The notes beneath the pieces are model-generated. The model made no database searches. It saw nothing but the letters and a program-made list of their open reading frames with translations, and was not told the DNA's origin. DNA of 64,000 nt from Desulfobulbus sp. (GTDB lineage: Bacteria > Desulfobacterota > Desulfobulbia > Desulfobulbales > Desulfobulbaceae). Positions 8,840 to 16,636 of this stretch are shown here, in pieces (the stretch's first letter is position 1; each line of letters opens with the position of its first letter). Position numbers and translations under genes: made by a program. The stretch covers positions 186,001 through 250,000 of the forward strand of contig JAITGO010000006.1 of assembly GCA_031280615.1 (NCBI GenBank), written 5' to 3'.

Positions 8840-9130
8840 TCATTTATCGCAGGGGAATTTTTTGGGATCGCCGCTTTTGGTCAGGCAGGCGACCACTGCA
8901 TCCTGGACTTCCTGTCCCATATTGCCCCGTTGTCCCATGGTGGCGACAATGGCCTTCCAGTTGGTATCGGGCTGATCCAGTTTAGCGCAGACCTGCTGCA
9001 AACCGTGGCACCGGGCACAGTTGGTCTGCAGGGTTTGCTGGCAGGCTTGCGGGTTGTCCTGATTGGCACCGAACGCTGTTCCTCCCAGGGCGAACAGAGT
9101 GATAGCGGCAATGAGCAGATGGTTATGCAT
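8840..9130 (-). CDS. Small periplasmic monoheme c-type cytochrome-like protein
   Basis: 96 aa. A Sec signal peptide covers residues 1 to about 21 (hydrophobic LIAAITLFALGGTAFG). The mature part has one heme-binding motif CARCH at 38-42. Methionines at 65 and 71 could supply the second axial ligand. Four further cysteines (30, 48, 82, 94) are unusual for such a small cytochrome and might form disulfides. Start 9130 is fixed by AAGGAGG seven bases upstream. The fold looks like a short class I cytochrome c; electron-transfer partner unknown. It is separated from rtcA by a hairpin, so it is probably its own transcript. Confidence 0.8.
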   Translation of the reverse strand: MHNHLLIAAITLFALGGTAFGANQDNPQACQQTLQTNCARCHGLQQVCAKLDQPDTNWKAIVATMGQRGNMGQEVQDAVVACLTKSGDPKKFPCDK

Positions 9131-9634
9131 GGTGTCCTCCTTCGGATTAAAGGGATGCGTTTTTTGACGGCGAATCGGCTGGGCCCGAAGCCGCCCCGAA
9201 CAGGACGCTTGGCAACGGGGGCGGCGTAGCCGGTGGGTCCGGCAAAGTCCATAAGTCCCGACTTGGTCCAGGGATAGCGTTCCGACATCCGGCCCTGCTC
9301 GACCTGTTCGATCTTCCCCCATATCGGCATCAAGCTCCTGCTCGGCGCTGAGGACTGGCATCAGCCGCTGAACAGAGATTTCAACCAGCAGGTCGCGCGG
9401 CAGACCGTTGACCTTGACGGCCGAATCGAGGAATTGGTCGAGGAGCGTTTTTTGTTTGCGGCCAGCTGTCTGGCCGCCACGCTGAGCAATTCGATCACCG
9501 GCTGCGGCAACTTAAACGTTGCCCTGACCGACTGCCTGCCCCAGAGCATCTCGGCCGAGAACCCGAGGCTGCCCAACCCCGGCAAATCAGCAAATAACGT
9601 CGGCGATTCGTACGAACGAACAAGAGGATCCTTT
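9131..9634. other. Gene-poor stretch, no supported gene
   Basis: About 500 bases with only overlapping, mutually contradictory open frames. One plus-strand frame (about 9290-9600) runs without a stop into the Hsp20 remnant and contains an acidic helical segment (around 9400-9450, DLDGRIEELVEERF), but I recognise no family and see no SD or ATG. No RNA gene was recognised. It looks like eroded coding sequence. Confidence 0.4.
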
Positions 9635-10036
9635 ATGGACGAGAATCGAGTTGTTGCCCGCAAGGAACAGCCGGCCGAATTGGTGCGGCACAGGCCTGTG
9701 ATCGCGCCTGAGGGGGATATTCTGGAAAATGAAAGCGAAATTTTGCTCCACGCCGATTTGCCGGGGGTGCTCTGGGATGACCTTGCCCTCCACATCGACA
9801 ACGGCAAGATGACCCTGTTGGGTACGTGTTCGAGCGCTACTCCGACCCTACCTTTCCCATCCATCGCGACATCGATCGGCTGTTCGACCGTTATGGTCGC
9901 TGGGCCTTTTTTGCTGCCGCCTTCATCGGTTCAGTCGGCAATCGCCAGGGGCCTTTTTGTTGCCAACAAAACCGTCCGGAGACGCAGGGGATCTTCGCGG
10001 CCCCGGCGTCTTTGCCCGCCGACTGCATGGCTTTAA
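9635..10036 (+). pseudogene. Remnant of Hsp20/alpha-crystallin small heat-shock gene(s)
   Basis: An ATG with AGAGGA upstream opens a frame whose first 63 residues match the start of an alpha-crystallin domain: ADIYE-like GDILENESEILLHADLPGV, then IDNGKMTLLG. After residue 64 (about 9826) the frame degenerates into Ser/Pro/Arg-rich sequence until a stop. In the next frame, from 9826 to about 9903, a segment with DIDRLFDRYGRW resembles the N-terminal leader of an Hsp20 protein. The usual tandem hsp20 arrangement thus seems deleted and scrambled. Low-quality sequence could mimic this, but two successive breaks favour real decay. Confidence 0.5.
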
Positions 10037-10070
10037 GGTGGCCCAAGGCGAACAAGCGCCTTGCAGGTGC

Positions 10071-10394
10071 CTATAGGTTGTTGAGCTGCTCCAGCAATTC
10101 GCCCATGGCTGCCAGGTTTTCCCTGGCCACGGCCACCGAATTTTTCCGGCCGTCCGCCTCCATGTCGGCGGCCAGCCATCGGATGCCCTCCAGACCCAAG
10201 CTCGCCGACGAGCCTTTCAAGCTGTGGGCGGCCCGGACCACCGCCTCGGCGTCGCCGTTCGCCACCGCCTGTTGCAACTGGAGATAATCATCGACCGAGG
10301 AAGTGCGAAACAGGGTCAACAATTCCTCCAGAAGTTCCTCGTCCCCGGCCGTCTGGTCCAGGGCAAACGCCTTATTCCACTGTATGTCGGCCAT
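10071..10394 (-). CDS. Stand-alone histidine phosphotransfer (Hpt) domain protein
   Basis: 107 aa, a complete single Hpt domain of four-helix type. The phosphoacceptor is His57 in AAHSLKGSSASLG. Hpt proteins shuttle phosphate between a hybrid kinase receiver and a response regulator. The ATG at 10394 has GGAGG six bases upstream; another in-frame ATG at 10406 overlaps that SD and is less likely. It is the last gene of the leftward purDE-tsaC group, 18 bases below tsaC. No cognate kinase is adjacent; receivers in this window with unknown donors include the one at 27 kb. Confidence 0.88.
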   Translation of the reverse strand: MADIQWNKAFALDQTAGDEELLEELLTLFRTSSVDDYLQLQQAVANGDAEAVVRAAHSLKGSSASLGLEGIRWLAADMEADGRKNSVAVARENLAAMGELLEQLNNL

Positions 10395-10412
10395 TGCAGC
10401 CTCCATTGGTTG

Positions 10413-11048
10413 TTATCGTTTCTGGTAAAAATCCGCAGCAGCTTCCTGCACTGCGGCGAATGCGATCTTGCCTTCCCGGATACACCGGAGTTGATCTCGG
10501 TCCAGGCCGACCAGGGTCGATCCACAGCCGCCGGGCGTCACGCCGCCATCGACGATCAGATCGATCTCGTCGGCAAAGGTCCTGGCCACCTCGCGGGCGG
10601 ATATCGATGCCGGAAAACCGGTGATATTGGCGCTGGTGGCGGTCACCGGACCACCGAAAGCGGCGATGAGGGCCGCTGCCGTCTCGTGGGGCGATTGGCG
10701 CACGCCGACGGTGCGGGTGTCCCCGGTCAACTGCATCGGCAACGAAGGCAGGGCCGGGCACACCAAGGTCAGCGGGCCGGGCCAGAAGCGTTCGATTAAA
10801 TGCTGATAGACCATTGGCAGCGCGTCGGTCAATTGCGGCAATTGTTCGCGGCCGGAGACCAGGACCAGGATCGGCAGCTGGCGCGGCCGCCGCTTGATGG
10901 CGAACAACCGATCAAGAGCCCGGCGATTGAAAGGGTCAACCGCCAAGCCGTAATAGGTCTCGGTCGGAAAAGCGACCACCCCACCCGCCCGCAGCAGGTT
11001 GGCGGCATGGGCCAGCCCTTCCCGGTCGGCGGCGACAGGCCAGTTCAC
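10413..11048 (-). CDS. tsaC: L-threonylcarbamoyladenylate synthase (TsaC/Sua5/YciO family)
   Basis: 211 aa. Makes threonylcarbamoyl-AMP from Thr, bicarbonate and ATP for the t6A37 tRNA modification. Visible are FPTETYYGLAVDP at the start of the domain, IKRRPRQLPI, RFWPGPLTLV and ATSANITG, all YrdC-domain hallmarks. The length matches short TsaC/YciO forms without the Sua5 extension. The YciO paralogue is hard to separate by eye. Its ATG overlaps the purDE stop by four bases (ATGA), implying translational coupling. Confidence 0.88.
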   Translation of the reverse strand: MNWPVAADREGLAHAANLLRAGGVVAFPTETYYGLAVDPFNRRALDRLFAIKRRPRQLPILVLVSGREQLPQLTDALPMVYQHLIERFWPGPLTLVCPALPSLPMQLTGDTRTVGVRQSPHETAAALIAAFGGPVTATSANITGFPASISAREVARTFADEIDLIVDGGVTPGGCGSTLVGLDRDQLRCIREGKIAFAAVQEAAADFYQKR

Positions 11049-12817
11049 CCGTTCAGGGCCTCGTTTTTGGCCGCAACCTCATCGGCCATCTTCCGGGCAT
11101 GCTGCTCCAGCCGCTCCTGCAAACCGCTGTCGCCGAGCGCCAGGATGCGCACCGCCAGCACTGCCGCATTCTTGGCCCCGGCCTTGCCGATGCCCATGGT
11201 GGCGACCGGGATGCCGGGCGGCATCTGCACCGTGGACAGCAAGGCGTCCAAACCGTTTAACGACGACGCATCCAGCGGCACCCCGATGACGGGCAAGGTG
11301 GTATGGGCCGCCAGGACGCCGGCCAGGTGGGCGGCCATGCCCGCGCCGGCAATGATCAATCGAAGGCCGCGGTCCCGTGCCGTTTTGGCATAGGCGCAGG
11401 CCTGCTCCGGGGTTCGGTGGGCCGAGGTGATGCGCATTTCGAACTCAATGCCGACCGATCGCAGGAAATCGGCTGCCGCCTGCATTACCGGCAAATCCGA
11501 ATCGCTGCCCATGACGATGCCCACCACTGGCCGCCGGCTCGCCTCCAAGCGCGACAGCGCCCGATGGCCGATGTCGCGGCGGTAATAGCATCCCGGCCAG
11601 GTGATCTCCTTGGCCGCGGCATAGGCCCGGTCGATGGCCTCGCGTATGCTGCTGCCCGTGGCCGTCACCCCCAACACCCGACCGCCGCTGGTCACGACCT
11701 GTCTTCCTTTCATGGCAGTGCCGGCGTGGAAGACCTCGACACCTTCCACTTGGGCCGCCGCCTGCAAACCGTCGATTGCCTTGCCGGTGGCATACTTGCC
11801 GGGATAGCCCTCCGAGGCCAGCACCACGCAGACCGTCGGCCGCGGGTCGATCTTCATCCGTACCCGATCAAGCGTTCCGTCGATGCATGCCTCGAAAATC
11901 TCGACCAAATCGCTTTGCAGCCGCATCAGCAGGGGCTGGCATTCGGGATCGCCGAAACGGCAGTTGAATTCGAGCACCTTGATCCGGTCGCCGTCGATCA
12001 TCAGACCGGCGTAGAGCACACCCTTGTAGGGCCGACCTTCCGCCGCCATGCCACGAACCGTCGGCAGCATCACCTCCTCCATCACCCGCGCGGCCAGTGC
12101 GTCGGTGATCACCGGTGCCGGCGAATAGGCGCCCATCCCCCCGGTATTCGGGCCCTTGTCGCCGTCGAAGATGGCCTTGTGGTCCTGCGACGAAGGCAGG
12201 GGCAGCACGGTGGTACCGTCGGTAAAGGCGAGAAAAGAGGCCTCTTCGCCCTGGAGGAATTCCTCGATCACCACCTGGTTGCCGGCGGTGCCAAAGGCCT
12301 TCTCCTTCATGATCAGGTCAACCGCCTGGTCGGCCTCCTCGAGAGTCGCGGCAATGATCACTCCCTTGCCGGCGGCGAGGCCGTCGGCTTTGATCACGCA
12401 CGGCACGCCGATGGAGCGGATGAATTTCTTCGCCGCCCCCCGTTTGGCAAAGGTTTCGTAGCGGGCGCTGTCAATCCCGTATTTTTTGAGGAAATCCTTG
12501 GTGAAAACCTTGCTGCCTTCGAGCACGGCGCCCAGCCGATCGGGCCCGAAAATCCGCAATCCGTGTTGGCGGAAAAGGTCGACAATGCCCTTGGTCAGCG
12601 GCTCTTCGGGCCCGACCACCGTCAAATCGATCCGTTCCTTCAAGGCAAATTCCAGCAGGCCGTCGATATCGCCGGCGCCAATATCCACGCATTGGGCCAA
12701 AGATTTAATGCCCGCGTTGCCGGGTGCACAAAAAATCGCATCTACCTTTGCGGATTGCTTCAGCTTCCAAACCAAGGCATGCTCGCGGCCGCCTCCCCCG
12801 ATCACCAACACCTTCAT
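11045..12817 (-). CDS. purDE: Fused PurD-PurE: GAR synthetase + N5-CAIR mutase
   Basis: 590 aa in one frame. Residues 1 to about 423 are a complete phosphoribosylamine-glycine ligase: KVLVIGGGGREHAL, GPEEPL at 69-74, KADGLAAGKGV, SSQDHK, and FNCRFGDPE at 284-292. After a linker of only a few residues, about 428-590 is a complete PurE: GSDSD 437-441, SAHRTP 465-470 with the catalytic His467, AGAGMAAHL 490-498, and STVQMPPGIPVAT. PurD makes GAR; PurE converts N5-CAIR to CAIR, four steps later. The start at 12817 has AGGAGG eight bases upstream. It leads the operon with tsaC and hpt. No purK is in the window. The intergenic region upstream is shared with the TetR gene. Confidence 0.95.
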   Translation of the reverse strand: MKVLVIGGGGREHALVWKLKQSAKVDAIFCAPGNAGIKSLAQCVDIGAGDIDGLLEFALKERIDLTVVGPEEPLTKGIVDLFRQHGLRIFGPDRLGAVLEGSKVFTKDFLKKYGIDSARYETFAKRGAAKKFIRSIGVPCVIKADGLAAGKGVIIAATLEEADQAVDLIMKEKAFGTAGNQVVIEEFLQGEEASFLAFTDGTTVLPLPSSQDHKAIFDGDKGPNTGGMGAYSPAPVITDALAARVMEEVMLPTVRGMAAEGRPYKGVLYAGLMIDGDRIKVLEFNCRFGDPECQPLLMRLQSDLVEIFEACIDGTLDRVRMKIDPRPTVCVVLASEGYPGKYATGKAIDGLQAAAQVEGVEVFHAGTAMKGRQVVTSGGRVLGVTATGSSIREAIDRAYAAAKEITWPGCYYRRDIGHRALSRLEASRRPVVGIVMGSDSDLPVMQAAADFLRSVGIEFEMRITSAHRTPEQACAYAKTARDRGLRLIIAGAGMAAHLAGVLAAHTTLPVIGVPLDASSLNGLDALLSTVQMPPGIPVATMGIGKAGAKNAAVLAVRILALGDSGLQERLEQHARKMADEVAAKNEALNG

Positions 12818-12952
12818 GCTCTCCTCCTCGTTGCCTTGATGAATCCTTGATTCTTCACTTTTTAATAAATCGCCCCAAGTCCCGTCCAGCAAAATTATCG
12901 GCCGCCTCACGGCCTTCCTCCCGTGCTCCGGAACAAGATATAGGCATTTTTC

Positions 12953-12982
12953 TTGACAATTTACCCGGTATACTGGTAGTTT
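12953..12982 (+). promoter_or_regulatory. Candidate sigma70 promoter of the TetR gene
   Basis: A perfect TTGACA (12953-12958) is followed after 18 bases by TAGTTT (12977-12982), a weak -10. This puts the start site near 12990, inside the FadR-like palindrome. A better-looking TATACT at 12969 is only 10 bases from TTGACA and cannot pair with it. Confidence 0.4.
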
Positions 12983-12983
12983 C

Positions 12984-13001
12984 GGAATGAGGATTCATTC
13001 A
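12984..13001. promoter_or_regulatory. FadR-like (TetR family) operator
   Basis: GGAATGAGGATTCATTCA matches the published Bacillus FadR operator pattern TGAATGA-N4-TCATTCA at nearly every conserved base, with only the first base of the left arm differing. It lies between purDE and the divergent TetR-type gene, just upstream of the latter, and overlaps the expected transcription start. Confidence 0.65.
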
Positions 13002-13034
13002 TTTTCTCGGCAATTGTCAGTCGCAACATATTAA

Positions 13035-13625
13035 ATGAAATCAACGGACAAACACAGGAAGATCATTCGCGCCGCCACCAAGGTTTTCGCCAAGAAGGGC
13101 TTCTTCAACGCCAGGATCTCCGATATAGCCAAGGAAGCCAAGGTGGCCGATGGCACCATCTACCTTTACTTCAACAACAAATTCGACATTCTCCTCTCGG
13201 TTTTCGAACAGGAGATCGGCAAACTGATCGAGCATGTCAACCTGTTGCTGGCCAAGGAAACCAGCGCCAGAATCAAGCTCGAGATCTTCATCGCCAACCA
13301 TCTCGAAGAGATGAAGAAAAACCGCTATCTCTCCGAAGTCATTCACATCGAGCTGCGCCAGACCACCAAGATTATCCGCGAATACAGGAAAAACACCTTC
13401 AACGAATACCTGAAGATCATTGCCACGATCATCGAAGAGGGACAGGCGGATGGAACCTTCCGCCCGGATATCAAACCGGACATCGCCCAGCAGGTCGTGT
13501 TCGGCGCCCTGGACGAAATCTCCATATGCTGGCACACGGACAGCAACTGCCCCTATACGCCGGCCGATGTGAGCGCCCAGCTGACCGGCCTGTTCCAGAG
13601 CGGTTTGCTGGTTCCGTCGAACTGA
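13035..13625 (+). CDS. TetR/AcrR regulator, FadR (fatty-acid degradation) type
   Basis: 196 aa. The N-terminal TetR DNA-binding domain is clear: KIIRAATKVFAKKGF, the helix-turn-helix at about 28-47 (ISDIAKEAKVADGTIYLYF), then FDILLSVFEQEI. The C-terminal ligand domain, with FIANHLEEMKKN and TTKIIREYRK, resembles the acyl-CoA-sensing FadR/YsiA group of Bacillus and many Desulfobacterota. Such repressors are released by long-chain acyl-CoA and control beta-oxidation and acyl-CoA synthetase genes. The palindrome at 12984-13001 argues for autoregulation. No fatty-acid gene is adjacent. It is transcribed divergently from purDE. Confidence 0.85.
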   Translation: MKSTDKHRKIIRAATKVFAKKGFFNARISDIAKEAKVADGTIYLYFNNKFDILLSVFEQEIGKLIEHVNLLLAKETSARIKLEIFIANHLEEMKKNRYLSEVIHIELRQTTKIIREYRKNTFNEYLKIIATIIEEGQADGTFRPDIKPDIAQQVVFGALDEISICWHTDSNCPYTPADVSAQLTGLFQSGLLVPSN

Positions 13626-13639
13626 TCCCCCTTGTATCC

Positions 13640-13684
13640 GCTCCGGCCCGGGCGACCGCCCATCCTTTCCGGCCGGAGCTTCCT
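13640..13684. terminator. Hairpin between converging TetR gene and greA
   Basis: GCTCCGGCC (13640-13648) pairs perfectly with GGCCGGAGC (13671-13679); the loop holds a second small GGGCG/CGCCC stem. TTCCTT follows on the plus strand, so it is most likely the terminator of the TetR gene and may also serve greA. Confidence 0.55.
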
Positions 13685-13708
13685 TACGTCAACGGCCTGG
13701 GCCGCGGC

Positions 13709-14194
13709 CTAACGAATGGTTGAGGCCTCGATGGCGATAATCTCGAATTCGCGCATCCCTCCGGGGGTCTTGGTCTTCACCTCGTCGCCCACTTCCTTGC
13801 CGAGCAGCGCCCTGCCCAAAGGCGAAAAAACCGAGATCGAACCTTTTTTCACGTCCGCTTCCTCGGGTCCCAGCAGCTGGTAGGTGGCCTCGGTTTCGGT
13901 GATCAGGTCCATCAGGGTGACAACGGTGCCGAAAACGGCCCGATTGGTGGAAACCTTGGAGCAGTCGATGAGTTCGACCCGGCTGATTTTATCCTTCAAC
14001 TCGAGAATCCTTCCCTCGACCAGGCTTTGCCGCTCCTTGGCCGCATGGTATTCGGCGTTCTCACTGAGATCGCCATGCGCCCGGGCCACCTCGATCGCCT
14101 TGACGATTTCAGGGCGTTCCATCCGCTCAAGCCGTTCCAGCTCGTCCCGAAGTTGCTGGTTTCCAGTCAAGGACATCGGGATACGTTCCACCAT
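13709..14194 (-). CDS. greA: Transcription elongation factor GreA
   Basis: 161 aa, normal length. The N-terminal coiled coil carries the conserved block RPEIVKAIEVARAHGDLSEN followed by AEYHAAKERQ, whose acidic tip stimulates transcript cleavage by backtracked RNA polymerase. The C-terminal globular domain shows VFGTVVTLMD and SPLGRALLGKEVGDEV. GGAGG lies upstream of the chosen ATG, and the N-terminus aligns with E. coli GreA. It follows the DegT aminotransferase on the same strand, but a terminator hairpin stands between them. Confidence 0.96.
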   Translation of the reverse strand: MVERIPMSLTGNQQLRDELERLERMERPEIVKAIEVARAHGDLSENAEYHAAKERQSLVEGRILELKDKISRVELIDCSKVSTNRAVFGTVVTLMDLITETEATYQLLGPEEADVKKGSISVFSPLGRALLGKEVGDEVKTKTPGGMREFEIIAIEASTIR

Positions 14195-14230
14195 TGCTCA
14201 TCCTCCCATGGATGTTATAAGTGCTGACAA

Positions 14231-14261
14231 GAAGAAAGCGCTGGGATATTCCCAACGCTTT
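14231..14261 (-). terminator. Terminator between the aminotransferase gene and greA
   Basis: A 12-bp stem, AAAGCGCTGGGA (14235-14246) with TCCCAACGCTTT (14250-14261), has its single mismatch as a G-U pair only when read on the minus strand, and CTTCTTGT follows on that strand. It should end transcription of the leftward aminotransferase gene. Confidence 0.7.
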
Positions 14262-14346
14262 CCGGTACCACTTTTGATTATTAAGCGTTCGATACGTACG
14301 GTGCGAACCGTCCGGGCGCCGGTGCAGCGGCGCTCACGCGGCCCTT

Positions 14347-15534
14347 TCAGCAGGTACGATAAAATTTCTGGATAGTTTCAACTACATAAACCAGTTGTTC
14401 GTCGACCAGTTCAGGAAAAATGGGCAGGGCCAGGGAATTGGCCGCCGCCTGCTGCGCCACCGGAAAGGATTGCCGCTTATACTGGTCCGGACGGAGGCAT
14501 TCCTGTTGATGCAGGCAAAGGGGATAGTAAATCTCGCATCCCACGGAATGTTCCTGGAGATATTGCCGCAGCTCGTCGCGTTTGGAGACAAGAATGACGA
14601 ACTGGTTGTAAATGTGATGGTTGTGCGAATCGGCTCCTGGCAGGTCGGCATACACCGCTTGCGGCAGGGCCACTTTCTCGCCGACCAGCCCGGTATCGCG
14701 GAAGAGCTGGCGGTATCGGTCTGCATTCCGGCGTCTTGCCGCGTGCCAGTTGTCGAGATGGTCCAACTTGACTGTCAAAACTGCGGCCTGGATCGGATCA
14801 AGCCGGAAATTGCCGCCCACTCGCGAATGGTAATATTTCGGTTCGGCCCCGTGGTTGCGATTGGAGAGCACGACTTCGACAAAATGGCGATCCGAGGTGG
14901 TCAACATGCCGCCATCGCCGATCCCGCCAAGATTTTTGCTGGGAAAAAAGGAAAAACAGCCACATAACCCCATTGATCCGGCCTTTTTCCAGGTCACGGC
15001 GCCATTCTCTTCGTACGGACATTCGGCACCGATGGCCTGGGCGGCATCTTCGATCACCGGCACGCCGTATTCGGCTGCCAAGGCTGCGATCCTCCGCATG
15101 TCGGCGCATTGGCCGTACAGGTGGACCGGGATGATCGCCTTGATCTTGCCTCCGTTCTTGCGGTCGGCCGCCAGCGCCTCCGCCACCCGCTCGGGGTCGA
15201 TGTTGAAGCTCTCGGGCTCGATATCGACGAACAGCGGTTGTGCCCCGACCCGCAGGATCGTGCCCATGGTGGCAAAAAAGGTGTAAGGGGTCGTCAGCAC
15301 CAGGTCGCCCGGACCTATTTCCAGCGACATCAACGCTGCCAACAGGGCATCGGTGCCGGAACTCAAGCCCACGCCATACTCTGTGCCGCAGTATTGGGCG
15401 ATCTTCCGTTCCAGGCCGGTGACCTCGGGCCCAAGGATATAGCCGGTGGAGTCAATGACACGAGTGACGGCTTCGATAATCTGAGGACGCAGGGCGGCCA
15501 ATTGCGGTTTCAAATCAAGTAACGGTACGTTCAT
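14347..15534 (-). CDS. DegT/DnrJ/EryC1/StrS-family PLP aminotransferase
   Basis: 395 aa. Sugar aminotransferases of this family act on nucleotide-activated keto sugars using glutamate or glutamine. The PLP lysine is Lys200 in FFPSKNLGGIGDGG; the aspartate contacting the pyridine nitrogen is in VIEDAAQAIGA at about 161-170, and SSGTDALL at 58-65 binds the phosphate. The start ATG at 15534 opens the typical N-terminus VPLLDLKPQ; a TTG five codons earlier is possible. No SD is obvious. Upstream on the same strand is rpoH. No sugar gene is adjacent, so the substrate is open; a GnnB-like role is discussed among the findings. Confidence 0.9.
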   Translation of the reverse strand: MNVPLLDLKPQLAALRPQIIEAVTRVIDSTGYILGPEVTGLERKIAQYCGTEYGVGLSSGTDALLAALMSLEIGPGDLVLTTPYTFFATMGTILRVGAQPLFVDIEPESFNIDPERVAEALAADRKNGGKIKAIIPVHLYGQCADMRRIAALAAEYGVPVIEDAAQAIGAECPYEENGAVTWKKAGSMGLCGCFSFFPSKNLGGIGDGGMLTTSDRHFVEVVLSNRNHGAEPKYYHSRVGGNFRLDPIQAAVLTVKLDHLDNWHAARRRNADRYRQLFRDTGLVGEKVALPQAVYADLPGADSHNHHIYNQFVILVSKRDELRQYLQEHSVGCEIYYPLCLHQQECLRPDQYKRQSFPVAQQAAANSLALPIFPELVDEQLVYVVETIQKFYRTC

Positions 15535-15588
15535 GGGGGTAGACAACAAGCTGATAAGGGGGATGGAAATGGGAGAAAAGCGAAGCGG

Positions 15589-16575
15589 TCAGGAAAGCTG
15601 ATTGTCTGGTCCGGCTGCGAGGATCACTCCGTCGCCGCTGAGGAAATCCTGGATGTCAGGCATTTCTTTCTCGAACTGTTTCCGCAATTTTTTCAGTAAA
15701 TTAGCCTCTATTTGCCGGACGCGCTCACGGGAGATGTTGAACTCGTCGGCAATGGTTTGCAGCGTTTTGGGCTCGTCGCTCAATAACCGGGTGGTCAGGA
15801 TGACCTGTTCCTTGTCGTTGAGCCGCGTGCTGAGATCGGCCAGAATCACTGCCAAGCGTTCGCGCATTTCCTGGCTGGCGACCATTTCCTCGATGCCCGG
15901 TCCGTCGTGGGGCAGGAAATTTTTTTGTTCATCCTCGGAATCGCTGCGCACCGGAGCTTCCAGGGAGACGTCCCAGTTGTCCATGCGCTGCCCCATCTCG
16001 ATCACTTCGCTCTCCTTGACATTCAACCGTTCGGCCAACAACTTGACCTCGGGTTTGAACCCTTGCGATTCAAGGAATTTCTTTTCCTTGTTCAGGCTGA
16101 AGAAGAGCTTGCGCTGGGCCTGGGTGGTGCCGATCTTGACCAGCCGCCAGTTGTCCATGATGAACTTGAGGATATAGGCGCGGATCCAGTAGGCGGCGTA
16201 ATAGGAAAATTTGACCCCGCGATAGGGATCGAATTTCTTGGTCGCCTGGACCAGTCCCACATTCCCCTCCTGGATGAGATCCATGAAGTTCTGCATCCAG
16301 TATTTCTGGAAATCCATGGCCACCTTGACCACCAGGCGGAGATTCGAGGAGACCAGCCGATAGGCGGCGTCGGGATCGCCGGTTTCCTGAAAGCGCATGG
16401 CCAGCGCTTCGGTTTCCTCCCGGCTGAGCAGCTCGTACTGGCTGATTTCCTGGAGGTAGCGGTGCAGGGCCGGGTTGCTGAGCGCCGGCAAATTGTCGTC
16501 CTGACTGGTCAGCATCAGGGCGTGCTGCGGCTGCTCGTCAAACTCCAGATTGTCGTTTTCGCTCTGATCGCTCAT
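15589..16575 (-). CDS. rpoH: RNA polymerase sigma-32 factor (RpoH)
   Basis: 328 aa, group 3 sigma factor for heat-shock genes. Region 2 reads DAAYRLVSSNLRLVVKVAMDF, then DLIQEGNVGLVQATKKFDP and YWIRAYILKFIMDNW, with the RpoH-box-like RLVKIGTTQAQRKLFF directly after it, which distinguishes sigma-32 from RpoD and RpoS. Region 4 has TLQTIADEFNISRERVRQIE. The N-terminus is acidic and longer than in E. coli. A GGTAGG-type SD lies ten bases before the ATG. Two hairpins occur in the leader (see below). It diverges from lepA. Confidence 0.92.
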   Translation of the reverse strand: MSDQSENDNLEFDEQPQHALMLTSQDDNLPALSNPALHRYLQEISQYELLSREETEALAMRFQETGDPDAAYRLVSSNLRLVVKVAMDFQKYWMQNFMDLIQEGNVGLVQATKKFDPYRGVKFSYYAAYWIRAYILKFIMDNWRLVKIGTTQAQRKLFFSLNKEKKFLESQGFKPEVKLLAERLNVKESEVIEMGQRMDNWDVSLEAPVRSDSEDEQKNFLPHDGPGIEEMVASQEMRERLAVILADLSTRLNDKEQVILTTRLLSDEPKTLQTIADEFNISRERVRQIEANLLKKLRKQFEKEMPDIQDFLSGDGVILAAGPDNQLS

Positions 16576-16601
16576 GTTTTTTGCCTACCGTAAGAAAACG
16601 C

Positions 16602-16636
16602 AACCCTGCAAGGAGAAAGGACTCGCATGCAGGGTT
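16602..16636 (-). promoter_or_regulatory. Leader hairpin upstream of rpoH
   Basis: AACCCTGCA (16602-16610) and TGCAGGGTT (16628-16636) form a perfect 9-bp stem with a 17-base loop, ending 26 bases before the rpoH ATG. On the minus strand the loop holds CTTTCTCC, complementary in style to a Shine-Dalgarno sequence, and GCGTTTTC follows the stem. A second small stem (TTCGG/CCGAA) and a long T-run lie farther upstream. It could be an attenuator or a temperature-sensitive RNA structure; no transcript data exist. Confidence 0.4.

Noticed and set aside
9361..9864. A 167-codon minus-strand frame over the Hsp20 remnant
   Set aside because: Composition is Ser/Arg-rich frame shadow without SD or homology.
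12953..12974. TTGACA with TATACT as a promoter
   Set aside because: Spacing is only 10 bases, far from the 16-18 needed.
13035..13625. TetR gene as local regulator of a resistance pump
   Set aside because: No pump is adjacent, and the operator and C-terminal domain fit the FadR group better.
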